This document shows, in pieces, positions 47,791-58,969 of a DNA stretch of 64,000 bases. The notes beneath the pieces were generated by a model. The model was not told where the DNA came from, made no database searches, and was given only the letters and a program-made list of their open reading frames with translations. The stretch lies in the NCBI GenBank assembly GCA_958510825.1, contig OY294049.1, positions 20,205,536 to 20,269,535 of the forward strand, read 5' to 3'. This DNA comes from Brachypterus glaber. Lineage: Eukaryota; Arthropoda; Insecta; Coleoptera; Kateretidae. Position 1 is the stretch's first letter. Every line of letters begins with the position of its first letter. Made by a program: the position numbers and the translations under genes.

Positions 47791-49130
47791 TATGTCACTA
47801 AATTTTTACGAGTCAATGTACATGAACAACTATTAATAATTTCCGAGAAATATGAAAAATATATTTAATTTCTTTTTTTAATTTATTAACTCATAAAATC
47901 TTAAGCTACACTGTAAAAAGTGACAGTAAATTTAAATCAGTTATCCTTGTGAGGAAACACTGAATTATACTATCTCATATAAGCAAATTTCCAAAAAACT
48001 GTAACAATAGGTCGAATTTACAGTTACATTAAAAAACACAGAACAACTGTAACAAAAGCTGTAAAAACAAGACGGTAATACAGTCAAACGCTTTAAATTT
48101 ACTTTAAAAATTAAGGTATTTTTACAATCGCTATTTAAAAATACAGTTAGGCTTTAGTTTACTATAAAAACATGTCAAGCAATTATTGTAGGCGATTTAT
48201 TGCCAGCAATGAATATGTCACTAAATTTTTACGAGTCAATGTACATGAACAATTATTAATAATTTCCGAGAAATATGAAAAATATATTTAATTTCTTTTT
48301 TTAATTTATTAACTCATAAAATCTTAAGCTACACTGTAAAAAGTGACAGTAAATTTAAATCAGTTATCCTTGTGAGGAAACACTGAATTATACTATCTCA
48401 TATAAGCAAATTTCCAAAAAACTGTAACAATAGGTCGAATTTACAGTTACATTAAAAAACACAGAACAACTGTAACAAAAGCTGTAAAAACAAGACGGTA
48501 ATACGCTTTAAATTTACTTTAAAAATTAAGGTATTTTTACAATCGCTATTTAAAAATACAGTTAGGCTTTAGTTTACTATAAAAACATGTCAAGCAATTA
48601 TTGTAGGCGATTTATTGCCAGCAATTGTTATAGTAAGTCTAAAGCCTAACTGTATTTTTAAATAGCGATTGTAGTCTACACTCTATAAACATGTTAAGCG
48701 ATTTATTGCCAGCAATTGGTAGTGTAGACTTTAAAAAGTGATAGTAAATTTAAAGCAGTTATCCTTGTGAGGAAATACTGAATTATACTATCTTATATAA
48801 GCAAATTTACAAAAACTGTAATATTGCTTAATTTTTCATGTTATTTATAAATTTTAAGTTAAACCAAGTTAGGTTGTAATATTCCTTGAAAAATACACGA
48901 AGTGCTTGTAACAATAGGTCGAATTCACAGTGACATTAAAAACCCCAGAACAACTGTAAACAAAGCTGTAAAAACACGACGGTAATATAGTCAAACGCTT
49001 TAAATTTACTTTAAAAATTAAGGTATTTTTACTATTTAAAAGTACAGTTAGGCTTTAAATTTACTATAACAATTGTTGGCAATAGATCGCCTACAATAAT
49101 TGCTGGAAATGTTTTTAAAGTGTAAGAAGA
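47791..49130 (+). repeat. 423-bp tandem duplication plus diverged third unit
   Basis: 47791-48213 and 48214-48624 are almost identical; the second lacks a few bases near CAGTCAAACG. A third, diverged unit with inversions occupies about 48625-49130. Units carry TACACTGTAAAAAGTGACAG and TTTTTAAATAGCGATTG, inverted between them. The array lies in the intron between exons D and E. Confidence 0.88.
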
Positions 49131-49568
49131 TTACTTATCAAATCTATTAAAAACCTATATTTTGTTATTGGTTTTACACGAATATATATAAAAAAAGTTA
49201 TGTTTAAAATAAGCTTATAATTATGTAAAATTTTAGCTAAATGTAAAGCACGCTATTTAATAGTTAACAATTGTAAATGTTTATCTAACATTTAAAATCA
49301 ATTTGAAAATAATTATTTCACTTTTGCATAAAAACAAATATTTTAAAACCCATAAACAATGTTTTATTATTTTATATAGAAGCTTGTTTTATTATTTTTT
49401 AAAATAATAAATATTATTTTACAATTTATGAATAATAACTATTTATCTCCTGGAAAATAAGCAGTCTAGATCAAAAATTATTTCACAATAATCTTATTGT
49501 AAAATTTTACAAAAACTTTTTCTGTCGTAGTTAGTAACCCAATTAGTTAGAACCTTTTCCTAATTGAG

Positions 49569-49672
49569 TCACTAATATCCCTATTCTCAATTTCCCTACT
49601 CCATAACATTTCTACTAGATAAAATTATATAGGTATATTAGGGTAGGGAAATTAAGAGTAGTGATGTTAGTT
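49569..49672. repeat. Small relative of the foldback minisatellite
   Basis: TAATATCCCTATTCTCAATT and CCCTACTCCATAACAT are mirrored by ATTAGGGTAGGGAAATTAAG and GTAGTGATGTTA. The words match the arm unit of the element at 26282-28040. Confidence 0.65.
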
Positions 49673-49818
49673 TTTGTTCGATAGAATTCTTTTTACTGTG
49701 TATTTTCAAATCCATTAATCTGTGGAATACCAGAACTAGTTACGATACGTTATATAGATTTCAAAGTAAACACCTTAAGTTAGTTAAGCAACTTGCTAAT
49801 TTATTGTAACTTACTTAC

Positions 49819-49970
49819 CGTAACTACAGAGTTTCTAATAGGCTTTCCATCAAGTAACCATGTTAGTTTGGCAGGTGGAGAGGATCCGGAGCTTTCACAT
49901 CTTATATTAAGAGAATTTTGTACTGATAAGAGATCGTTTGGTGTTACAATTTTTACTTTGCTTGGTTTAA
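49819..49970 (-). CDS. Sidestep-like exon D: first half of Ig3
   Basis: A 152-nt exon with acceptor TTTTTTCAG above 49970 and donor ACG|GTAAGT below 49819. It enters in phase 1 and leaves in phase 0. Fifty whole codons read KPSKVKIVTPNDLLS, then NIRCESSGSSPPAKLTW and LLDGKPIRNSVVT. CES holds the first Ig3 cysteine and LTWLLDGK the core tryptophan. The GS-x-PPA-x-x-TW-x-LDGK pattern is very typical of Sidestep Ig3. A long plus-strand open frame over the same bases is its antisense shadow. Confidence 0.93.
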
Positions 49971-50171
49971 CTGAAAAAATAATAGTAATTAAAAATCCTG
50001 AAAACTTGAAATATGCAATTTTAGTTGTGGCAAGCAAGATGTGAAGTCATCTTGATGACAAGTAAAATTTTAATATGGATAGCTATGGTTACTCCATCTT
50101 GCGGTCGGTCCAGCGGTCTCCAGGAACAGCGGGTACCGACTCTTGGGAACTAGGGTGCTAGACGCAGACCC

Positions 50172-50591
50172 TACACTGAAAAAAACAGATGCTTTGACCC
50201 AAATAAATATGGTATTAAATAAAACGAATTATGCTTTTGACATATGCCAAATGAATGGCTAATTTAAAATATTACAATCATTTTTTTAAGGGATGTGGTA
50301 TTTTCTTTCGAATCAAAGTATCTAATATAAGTTTGTGTAAAGCAGATACCAATCTAACATAGAAAATTAATTAGGCTTTGATTTAAGAGAATTTGGCGCT
50401 GTGATCAAATATTAAGTAGGTTGTTTTAAACATCATGCTCTTTGTCTAAAAAGAAAAACATCGATAAGAGAATTTATATCGAGAACTGATCGTTTCCGAG
50501 GACTTTTAATAAAATCAATTTGATTTGCCCTAAGCTTAAAAAATGACAAAGAAATCAATTCTTTTGCCTCAAGGAGCCTTTTTTTAGTGTA
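50172..50591. mobile_element. MITE with TACACTGAAAAAAA ends
   Basis: TACACTGAAAAAAA at the left and TTTTTTTAGTGTA at the right, TA at both borders. The interior has no coding content. Confidence 0.65.
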
Positions 50592-50604
50592 TGCATATTA
50601 AGAA

Positions 50605-51144
50605 ACAAGCCGTGAAGATATTTAACGCTACGCATTTCATTCACAGTAAATGTTATATTGCATTTTCCCAAAAATAAAAAATAAATTAAAAAAAAAAACA
50701 TAAAAAATGTAAAAAACACAAATTTTTACCATTTTTTTTTAATATGATGATATGAAAAATAAAACAAAAAAAATTAAAAAATAAACTTTTTTTTATGGGG
50801 ATTGGTGTAATTGATCTTTATAATAAAAGTAATTTTTCCTAAAAAGTTACGTTAATCAGAATTTTCTTTCAGCTTTTTTCGTTTTTTTTTTTTCAAGTTT
50901 AATCCCCATAACTTTTTTGTTCTTGGGGGATTACTTTCAAAAACAATAAGGATCTTCCGCTTATACAACTTGATTTTTCCTAATAATTCGGGTAAATAAT
51001 TTAAAAAAAGTCTCTTAATTTTTCATGAAAAATATTTATATCCAAGAATTTTTTGTCTATAGATCATAGGTCGATTTTTAAAAATTTTGGAAAATTCTAA
51101 ACTACCGTATAATAGTATTCTAGTGCAGGCGCTGTGAATAGTAT
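50605..51144 (+). repeat. Dispersed repeat R, copy 3 (shortened)
   Basis: ACAAGCCGTGAAGATATTTA to GCGCTGTGAATAGTAT. It lacks the GACN array segment that the other copies carry. Confidence 0.72.
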
Positions 51145-51245
51145 AAAAATCCAAGAGCAATTTTTCTCACTTTATTTAACACATTTTTAGGACTACAAAA
51201 CGAAATGTATGATTACATTGACTCCATCCATAAGGATAAAAATTG

Positions 51246-51345
51246 CGCCTTCACCAAAAATATAATTTTGAAGGTATTTCTATGCTAATATATCTCTCTT
51301 GGGGGGGCACATGGCCCCTCCCTAAATCCGCTCATGCCTGTTTAT
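51246..51345 (+). repeat. Short dispersed repeat shared with 40526-40615
   Basis: TTCACCAAAAATATAATTTT followed by GAAGGTATTTCTATGCTAAT is the same at both loci, ending near CCTAAATCCGC. Confidence 0.8.
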
Positions 51346-51639
51346 TCTATTAAATATAAATCTATGAATTAACAGTCTTTGGTACGTTTTATACACATAT
51401 GTTAACATGTAACTTTCAATCAGAAAGTATTCAAGTACTATGAGTGATAAAAATATCACTAAAAGTCATTTTCAAACCACTAATCAAAGCTGCTTTAATC
51501 CATTTTTTTTACCACACTGAGAATTTGTTACCGTAGTTAATACTGTACGTTTTTGCATATATGGAACCCCTAAAAGTTTAGTTAACATTCATTGGTTGTT
51601 AAACTTACCAGAACTATAACAACATTAAGTATTAATACG

Positions 51640-53112
51640 TAGGGGAAAGTGCCCTAGAGAGAGACAGGTTTTGTTTGTCATCAATAACTTCGCTGTTTTT
51701 GAAGAAACTGAAAAGTTTTTTTTTTAATATTCATATAATATAAAGACTCTGAACTGCTGAAAACGCTTCTGATTAATTCCGGTTTGAAATAAATTAAATT
51801 AGCTTTTGAAATAAAAACAAAATTATCTTACTGTTAGGTACCTTTACCCAAGACTGAGACAAGGATTATACAGTGCGGTCCAAAAGTCACCCCCCCCCTT
51901 TTAACTTTGGAACGAGTTGAGATATCGACTTCAAATTTAGAACTCTTAAATAAGACAACTTAAACTATCTTTTAGCATATATTTGATATTTTCAGCTCTT
52001 AAAATGTGGGCAGGGGTCATGGGGGGACATTTTTTTAAATGGAAAGGGGAGTCGTGTGATACATCATTTTAAAGCTTATAAAATTCTCTATATAAATTAA
52101 CATTTTAAAATTTTTTAAAAATGTTTTTTAAGGTTTTGATTTTTCAATTTTTTGTGCTAAAACATTCGATTTTTTAAGTTTTTTTTTTATAAATTTTTTT
52201 TTATGTCAACTAAAATTAATTTAAAAGTATAATTAACATTTTTTTATGATGAAATTAGGCATTTTAAAAAAATTATTTGTTTTTTTTAGCGGAATTTTGA
52301 CAATAATACCCATTTTCAACCCCATTTTAAACCCAAAAAATTTGGACTTTTTAAATTTAAAAATATGGAGTTAAATGGAGAATTTTATAAGCTTTAAAAT
52401 TATGTATTACACGACCTCCCTTTCCATTTAAAAAAATGTGCCCCCATGCCCCCCTGCCCACATTTTAAGAGCTGAAAGTATTAAATATATGCTATAAGAT
52501 AGTTTAAGTTGTCTTATTTAAAAGTTCCAAATTTGAAGTCGATATCTGTGTAACGTTTGATATGGAATATCTTTCATATTAACCACCTCTCTTAATGGTT
52601 GTCCCGCTATAACCATAGCTACTACCTCTCTCATCATACTTGGATCATGTTTTCAATTGTTTCTTTACTTTACTCATTTTATATTCCCTGGAACCAAACA
52701 ATGTGTACTAATGATATACTAGCTAGTTTATTAAACCCTGAAATACAATCTTAATCATAATTTCACATGTCTCACTGTAGGAAACCCTATTTTGTCTCAC
52801 TGTTGGACAATACTTATAACCAACAGAAACCAATCGCCCTTCCATAACCTCAAACATCATGCCGAAAATTTTCATAGAAAACTGTTCGCTACAAAGCTCT
52901 TTTGAAGTCATAAAATTAAGAACGTTGCTGGCGTTATGTATTTACACTATAAACGTAAACTCGGCGTTCAATGTTACAACTTTAGTGGCCAGAAATGAAG
53001 TAGCAATAAGCTTTGTTTTTAGGTACATTGTTACCACTTCTCAAATATTTTCAGGGATATAGGGTATTTGTCTCACTCTAGGATTTGTCTCACTGTTGGG
53101 CCCTCTCCCCTA
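51640..53112. mobile_element. Pogo-like TA-flanked element, GTCTCACTGTTGG type
   Basis: Ends TAGGGGAAAGTGCCCTAGAG and GGGCCCTCTCCCCTA. TGTCTCACT occurs four times near the right end (about 52768, 52794, 53067, 53083) and GAGACA twice near the left end. A 62-codon minus frame at 52723-52911 is not recognised. A palindromic element is nested at 51869-52553. Confidence 0.65.
51869..52553. mobile_element. Nested long inverted repeat
   Basis: GATATCGACTTCAAATTT and TAAGACAACTTAAACTATCT are mirrored in the right arm, as are GGGCAGGGGTCATGGGGG and CTTATAAAATTCTC. The words recur at 11041-11390. Confidence 0.75.
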
Positions 53113-53679
53113 ACAGTAATATATTACTGTAACAAACAGTGAATGTTTACTAAACTTTCGTGAGGTTCCATATATGCAATAACGTACAGTATTTACTACG
53201 GTAACAAATGTGGACCTCGGTCTGGAGTAAGTATGAATTTCGTTACTCTTTATGAAAGCGTTTATTAGGATGTTTGTTTTGGATAAAATGGCACAACTGG
53301 GAAATAAAACAATGCGAAATTTATGTTGATTGCATTTGTAAAAGTTAGGAATTCGATATTATATCTAGTTTTTAGTTTTATTTTGAATGTTTCATTTGCA
53401 TAATTGCTTTTGATAAATTTCTATCAAACAGAAATGTGCAAATTTAATTTATGTTGTATTTTATCATATTGAGGTATCGTATACATAATATGAGGCACCT
53501 CAACAAAGAGACCATAAAATAAATGTTACTTTGAGATAGATTTGCGTGGTTCAAAGTTAAACAAAATAGCAAAGCGGGTTGTAGCATTTTTATTTTATTT
53601 TATTTTTTAATATAAGTTTTATTTATAATAAAAAACTTTCTTTTCTTTAAGATTGGGTCTCGTTAAATATACTTATAAC

Positions 53680-54640
53680 TTATTGGGAGTGGTCCATAAA
53701 ATATGTCACACATTGTCACAAAGTCTTGACCCCCTTCACCCCCTATGTGTCACACTCCAACTAAAAAAATCGAATTTTTCATTTTATTGAATTCGTTAAC
53801 ATATGAACAGTTAAAGGCAAATTTTGTAGTAACACGTCTTTAATTTAAGGGATCTTACTACCCTCAAATAAAAAAAAAACATGTTTTTTATATAGAAGGA
53901 AAAAAGATATCATTGTAAAATTTGGTAGGTATGTTTATTTATATTCCAAAAATACAAAAAAAAAAAATTTTAATGTGACATTTTTTTGCCATAACATTTT
54001 TGTTGAAAAAAACATCAAATAACGGTGGTTGCCATTATTCCGGCAGTTTGGATAGACTGAAAAAAAAAAACGGGATATTATTCAGTATTGAAGTCGCTAT
54101 AGCCCAAACTAGAAGAATTTGTTTGGGCCAAAAATTTTCAAAAAAAATCGTCCGCGATTTTGTTATTTTTTACAATTTTTTTCTATTTCGGGCTATAGCG
54201 ACTTAGAGACCCCTTAAATATACATATCTTTATTGACATATATCACAAAGAGTTTATAATATTTGTGAAACTTTGAGATCAAATTTTCTCGTTTGGACTT
54301 TTCACTCCAATCTTACATTTTTAATCGATCTTCCTCCAGGGTGAATCAACCCATTTTTGGTTGTTCCCTCAACTTTGTCTGACCTTTCAAAGTCAGGAAT
54401 GCAAAGGATATCCACTTCTTCGCTTTCCAACCGTATTGCTTCTTTATCATCTGAGTTGTCGTCATTCGTCATACTCTGTATTATAGCAAATCTAACGAAC
54501 GTTACGCAGCGATTCATTTCGAGTAGATCAATAATATTTTTGGTGAGCCGTACACTCGACCAAGCCCTCCCCATGTCACAGTTCGTCACAAATGCCTGAC
54601 CCCCCCCCCTAAAGGTGTGACCTAAAAAAATTGACTGTTG
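53680..54640. other. Region with GTCACA/GACCCCC words and an unrecognised frame
   Basis: TGTCACAAAGTCTTGACCCCC-like sequence near 53717 is echoed near 54584-54610. GTCGCTATAGCCC (54092) is mirrored by GGGCTATAGCGAC (54190). A 95-codon minus-strand frame (54302-54589) is acidic (DDNSDDKEA, LESEEVDILC) and of more balanced base composition than its surroundings. It matches no family I know; it could be a transposon gene remnant. Confidence 0.3.
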
Positions 54641-54700
54641 TTCTGCCAGACACTGGGAATTGAACCCGGCTCTCCAGCTTGTACCGCTGTAACTTATATT
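54640..54700 (-). repeat. tRNA-derived SINE-head-like sequence
   Basis: On the minus strand, GTTACAGCGGTACAAGC resembles an A box and GGGTTCAATTCCC (54667-54655) is a good B box. The spacing is too short for a tRNA. A similar word set (GGGTCTGATTCCCGGGTGT) occurs at about 59837. Confidence 0.4.
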
Positions 54701-55127
54701 TTAATAAAAACAGTTTATTATTTCTTACAATGTATATTTTATGCATTACTAACAAAAGATATAATAATTATATTTCGTATTATTAAAGTAACACATAATT
54801 AACATATATAAATATTTATTTACGGATACACGAGTTGAACAAAACATTTACATGGAGGATGCTTAATAAAATAGAACTTGCTGATAAACATAATAACAGA
54901 GGCTATAAAGTTATATTTTGTTCTCGCTATTTCACATACTAGATGATTTTATATATTTGAATCCCGTAGCAAATTTATAAAATTAAATTTAGTTATTAAA
55001 TACAAGTTGTTACAGTAAAACTTTTGTACTGGTATTGTTACTCTAACAACTTGTACCGTAGTTTATACTAATTTAATTGAACCAAAAAATAATTTTTATC
55101 TGTATACGTTTCCCGATTGGTGAGTTA

Positions 55128-55837
55128 TAAGGTAGGTAAGCCAATTATTGCCATGTTTCTGATATTGCCACCCCCCATTAAACTCGGTAGTTCGTCTTCT
55201 GTGCCATTGATGACACTGCCAGTATATCTGTTATATCGAAAAGATGCCTAAAAAATACGGTGTACGTATGTGTATCCAGTTGGTAATTGCCTACACTACA
55301 ACGCAGTTCGTGTTTCGTGCTCTTTCACTAAAAAAATAATTGTAAAATTTTGGTCTATATTGTGTTTTACAAAAAAGTGAAAAGGTATTTTTTTGCGATT
55401 GCGATTAAAAAAAAATCAAAAAAAAATTAATTTTTTCATAAAACGAAAAATAAATTGAAAAAAATGTGTTTTTAAAAAAAAATAGTTTCTACCCCATTTT
55501 ATACCCTTACCCACACCCGATTTTTACGAAAAACAATCCCAGCCTAGAACTTTGGATAATCAATCTGTGGTCCAAATTTGAAGTCTTTGGCCCGAAGCAT
55601 TCTTAAGTTATCGTGGTCACAAATTTCCCGGACACACAGACCGACCGATGTACCGACCGACGTACCGACAGACAGACAGAATTTTTTTTTACGGAAATCA
55701 TATTTTTTGGATATAAAACGTCCAGAAACATAAAAAAAGCATAAAAATTTTTTCGAAAATATTTTACTAACGCAAGACTTTCCTTGGGGAAGGTAATAAA
55801 ATATCTTAACGTGGCAATATTTGGCCTACTTACCTTA
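55128..55837. mobile_element. TIR element, TAAGGTAGGTAAGCC ends
   Basis: TAAGGTAGGTAAGCCAATTA and AATATTTGGCCTACTTACCTT are inverted ends. A stretch at 55215-55345 matches 24008-24150 (TATCTGTTATATC, GTATCCAGTTGGTAAT, CGTGTTTCGTGCTCTTTCAC). The right half has the repeat R-like phrase AAGTTATCGTGGTCACAAA and a long GACC/GACG/GACA array (55640-55680). Confidence 0.68.
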
Positions 55838-56295
55838 GTAATTCTAAATCAATAGTTCCAAAATTAATTAACTGTAACATTTGACAGGAAGAAACCAACT
55901 GTAATATTACAGTTAATTTCTGAAAGTTTGAATTTGTGTACTTGGACAACCGATTGTCAAGTTATATTCGCCAGGTGAATAGAAATTGGAAAACTTTAAC
56001 TTGGTTTTAGATCATGCCATGATGCATTTAATTCGAGCGGTTTTAGCCACGTGGCACCATTCCGTTTTTATTGGTTAAGTTTATATCGAATTTAGTATAT
56101 TAAAGAGAGTAAAGTACTCAAATAAACCAACAGCAGTTTAAAGATTTATAATTAAATAAAATATTAAAAGTTCAATAAAATTCGAAAATTCCTAAAAGCC
56201 ATATCCAACGATTTAATTACGCTAATAAAATATAGTATATTTTATTGAAAATTTTAACTTTTATAGCTCGGAAATATAAATTATTAAATATATAT

Positions 56296-57030
56296 ACAGG
56301 GTGATCAATAACTGCCATGCCAAAATTCAGGAGGTGATTCTGCATCCAAAAATATTTAAAAAAAAACCTTTCTATAAAGGTTGGTCCGCAAATGAGCCCT
56401 AAGGGAGCTACAGCCCTTTAAAATTGTAATAAAAATAAAGTTTTTAATTAATAACTCTGGTACCCTTTAAGCTAGAGCGACGAGCTTTTGCTTGTATACT
56501 AGTATTAATAAGGGCAATAAGTTTATGTTAATTTATTTATTTGAACTTCTCCAGAGGCGTTCCTAGACGGAAAAATGTATTAGGCTTAACACATTTTTAT
56601 CCCAAACTTTTTTATGTGTACTTTTTTTGGATTTTTTGTAAAAATATGCATTCCTTGAGTAAAAATACATAAAAAATGTCATATAGTGTAACACTTTAGA
56701 AGCAACCGTTTTCAATAAAAGTGCAATTAAGAGGAACTAACATTTTGTGCCATCAAAAACGTTACTTTTTAAAAGGTTATTACGCCTTTAATATTATATT
56801 TAGGTGTTTTGGTGAAGAATACTTTTTTGCTCAGTTTTAGATGGAAAATGACCCTGAAGCATTAAAATTTTATTGATGCTATTTTTGTTCCCTATTCAAT
56901 ATATCATCTTTGAAGGGCCGTAGCTCCCTTAGAGCTCATTTCGGGACCAACCTTTATGAAACTTTTTTTCATATTTTTGGATGTAGAATCACCTTTTAAA
57001 TTTTGGCATGGCATTTACTGATCACCCTGT
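56296..57030. mobile_element. Long-TIR element, ACAGGGTGATCA ends
   Basis: Inverted arms of about 150 bp start ACAGGGTGATCAATAACTGC and mirror at CCCTGT (57030), set in TATATA so a TA duplication is likely. The middle shows no transposase. Its arms share words with 8640-8735, 9050-9147 and 41215-41350. Confidence 0.78.
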
Positions 57031-57904
57031 ATATATAATAAAGTTAAGTGTTTGACAATAGCATTTGCCTATGGCAAACATAAATCCTTTTTTAGTAAAA
57101 TTAGTATGTATGTTAATAAAGAATCGGTTGATCTAGAGTCTTTTTGTTTTTATTTTTATTATTTTGAGTGCGTTTTCACTATAATTTTTATTATTACTTT
57201 TTGTTTTGATTTGTACGTTAATTTTTTATTCTTTCCATTTTGGGTTTTTACAATTATTTTAATTAAAATTAAGTAACAAAAATGTAACTTGTAAAAATTA
57301 AATTATATCAAAGTGATATAAAATAATAGTAAGTAATTAATTTTCTATTAATAAACAAATAATTAAATTAAATTATAATATTTATATAAATTCTAGTAAA
57401 ATTCTTATTAATTGCCATGCGAATATAAAACATATGGGTCAGTCCCTGAGTAACGTCAGGCCTAATATTTTATAATTTAATTAAAAAACTAAGATTAGGC
57501 TTTAAAAAAGTCTCTGAGATATAATCCAATAAGTCTAATTACGAATTTTGAGGCTTCAGGGTTTTCAGCAGCACACTTAAGATTTGGTTATCAACAGCAA
57601 ACCACAAAAAAATATAGTTTTCAAGAGATATTCAAAAAAATCAAAAACTTAAAATAGCAACAAAAAAATCCGTGCTGAAAAATCTTATTTTTGACATAAA
57701 AAACCGCGTGAAGAATGGAACTCAAAAACCGTTTTTCTGGACAATTTTTCTTATCCTCCAGACAAACTGTGCCACCGTGATGGTGTTATGTGATTTTTAT
57801 TTAAAAACATGTAAAATTGTGTAGTGTGGGAAGCAAGCTCGTAAATTTATAGTGTAAAACATTGAAGTACTAAATATTTCATCCCTGGATAAATGTATAC
57901 TAAC

Positions 57905-58111
57905 GGTATATCGTAACTGGAATTTCACGTATGACATCGCCAGCAATGTCCATAGAGCTTGCTCTACACTCCAGTCGAGCTCCCTTGAGATATCTGGGTA
58001 CACTTTTGATTAGCAACTGATTTACTGTAGTTTGAGATGAACGGCTTGAATCTACAACGCTGTCCAAAACAGATCCGTTGTACCACCATGTCAATGTGGG
58101 ACGTGGTTTAC
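57905..58111 (-). CDS. Sidestep-like exon C: second half of Ig2
   Basis: A 207-nt exon with acceptor TTTCCAG above 58111 and donor C|GTTAGT below 57905, phase 1 on both sides, 68 whole codons. It reads KPRPTLTWWYNGSVLD, a QLLIKSVPRYLKGA stretch, then LECRASSMD and IPVTIY. WW is the Ig2 core tryptophan position and LECRASS holds the second Ig2 cysteine. NGS is a possible glycosylation site. The split leucine codon continues into exon D (TIY-L-KPSKV). The first 81 nt of this exon and the intron upstream of it are partly duplicated at 58700-59289, so this is the intact copy of a local tandem duplication. Confidence 0.92.
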
Positions 58112-58491
58112 CTGGAAATTAAATATTTATGGTACTCTGAGGATGTGCAACACTAGTTTGCAAAAGTCAACTTTTTTTCTTTTACGCCAGTTCTTTTTAA
58201 CATTTTCTTACTATACGTATTTTTATCCGAGTCTGAATCCGTCAACGAAAAATTTTCAAATTGGCGAATATCGGAGCTAGAGGAGATATTTGCCTGAATC
58301 GAACGGATTCATGGCTAAAATATTTTTGCTTGGTAAATCAAAGACTACAATTAAAATATCTGATAATAATTTTTTAGAATAAAAATAAAAATTGTTGAAA
58401 TTTTGCAGCTATTTTGAATCCGTAATATTTATAGCTCTGAATGTTATCCAGGCAAATACCGAAACCGAAAATCTTTAAAAAAACTTGCGAG

Positions 58492-58656
58492 TAGGGTCAC
58501 TCGGTTAGTTGTTACTTTGTCTAGTATTTTGGTGGTTAGCTGTTTGGGTTTCTGGTTGTTTTCGCCTGAAAAAAAGCCCAAAAGCCCAAACCAACCAACC
58601 ACCAAAACACACTAACACACAAAGTAGACAAAACAATAACCGATCGAGTGACCCTA
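58492..58656. mobile_element. hAT-like MITE, TAGGGTCACTCG ends
   Basis: TAGGGTCACTCG and CGAGTGACCCTA ends; CTTGCGAG and CTTGCGAT flank it, an 8-bp duplication with one mismatch. The inside is a loose palindrome. An apparent 93-codon frame at 58509-58790 runs from here into the exon duplicate and is fortuitous. Confidence 0.75.
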
Positions 58657-58699
58657 CTTGCGATCAGACCTATTTTGAACTATTGTTTTTTGTACAGAG

Positions 58700-58779
58700 T
58701 TTGGATGAACGGCTTGAATCTACAACGCTGTCCAAAACAGATCCGTTGTACCACCATGTCAATGCGGGACGTGGTTTAC
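58700..58779 (-). pseudogene. Truncated duplicate of Sidestep-like exon C
   Basis: Reading down from 58779 it repeats KPRPTLTWWYNGS with a silent-type difference (GCGGG for GTGGG on the plus strand), then loses two bases near 58703 and ends at the duplication junction. It retains the acceptor TTTCCAG, but no donor. It lies upstream of the real exon C in the gene direction and would shift the frame if included. Confidence 0.85.
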
Positions 58780-58882
58780 CTGGAAATTAAATATTTATGG
58801 TACTCTGAGGATGTGCAACACTAGTTTACAAAAGTTAACTTTTTTTCTTTTTCGCCAGTTCTTTTTAACTATACGTATTTTT

Positions 58883-58969
58883 TAGGGACACTAGATCTAG
58901 GTCTTAAGTTAGCAAGGCGACAGACTGTCTGTCGCCTTGCTAACTTAAGACCTAGATCTAGTGTCCCTA
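58883..58969. mobile_element. 87-bp perfect snapback MITE, hAT-like
   Basis: Two exact 43-bp arms around a single central T, ends TAGGGACACTAG. GTATTTTT stands on both sides (58875-58882, 58970-58977), an 8-bp target duplication. Copy 1 of the tandem duplication shows the empty site (TACGTATTTTTATC). Confidence 0.92.

Larger units (their letters stand above)
51513..53213. mobile_element. Palindromic MITE split by a nested element
   Basis: Left part (51513-51639) and right part (53113-53213) mirror each other: CACTGAGAATTTGTTACCG / CGGTAACAAATGTGG, and TGCATATATGGAACCCC / GGTTCCATATATGCA. The TA-flanked element 51640-53112 sits exactly between. Confidence 0.78.

Noticed and set aside
49793..50044. 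83-codon plus-strand frame
   Set aside because: Antisense shadow of Sidestep-like exon D.
57052..57276. 74-codon plus-strand frame rich in F, I and Y
   Set aside because: AT-rich translation just outside a transposon end; composition alone explains it.
58509..58790. 93-codon plus-strand frame
   Set aside because: Starts in a hAT-like MITE and ends in antisense of the duplicated exon fragment.
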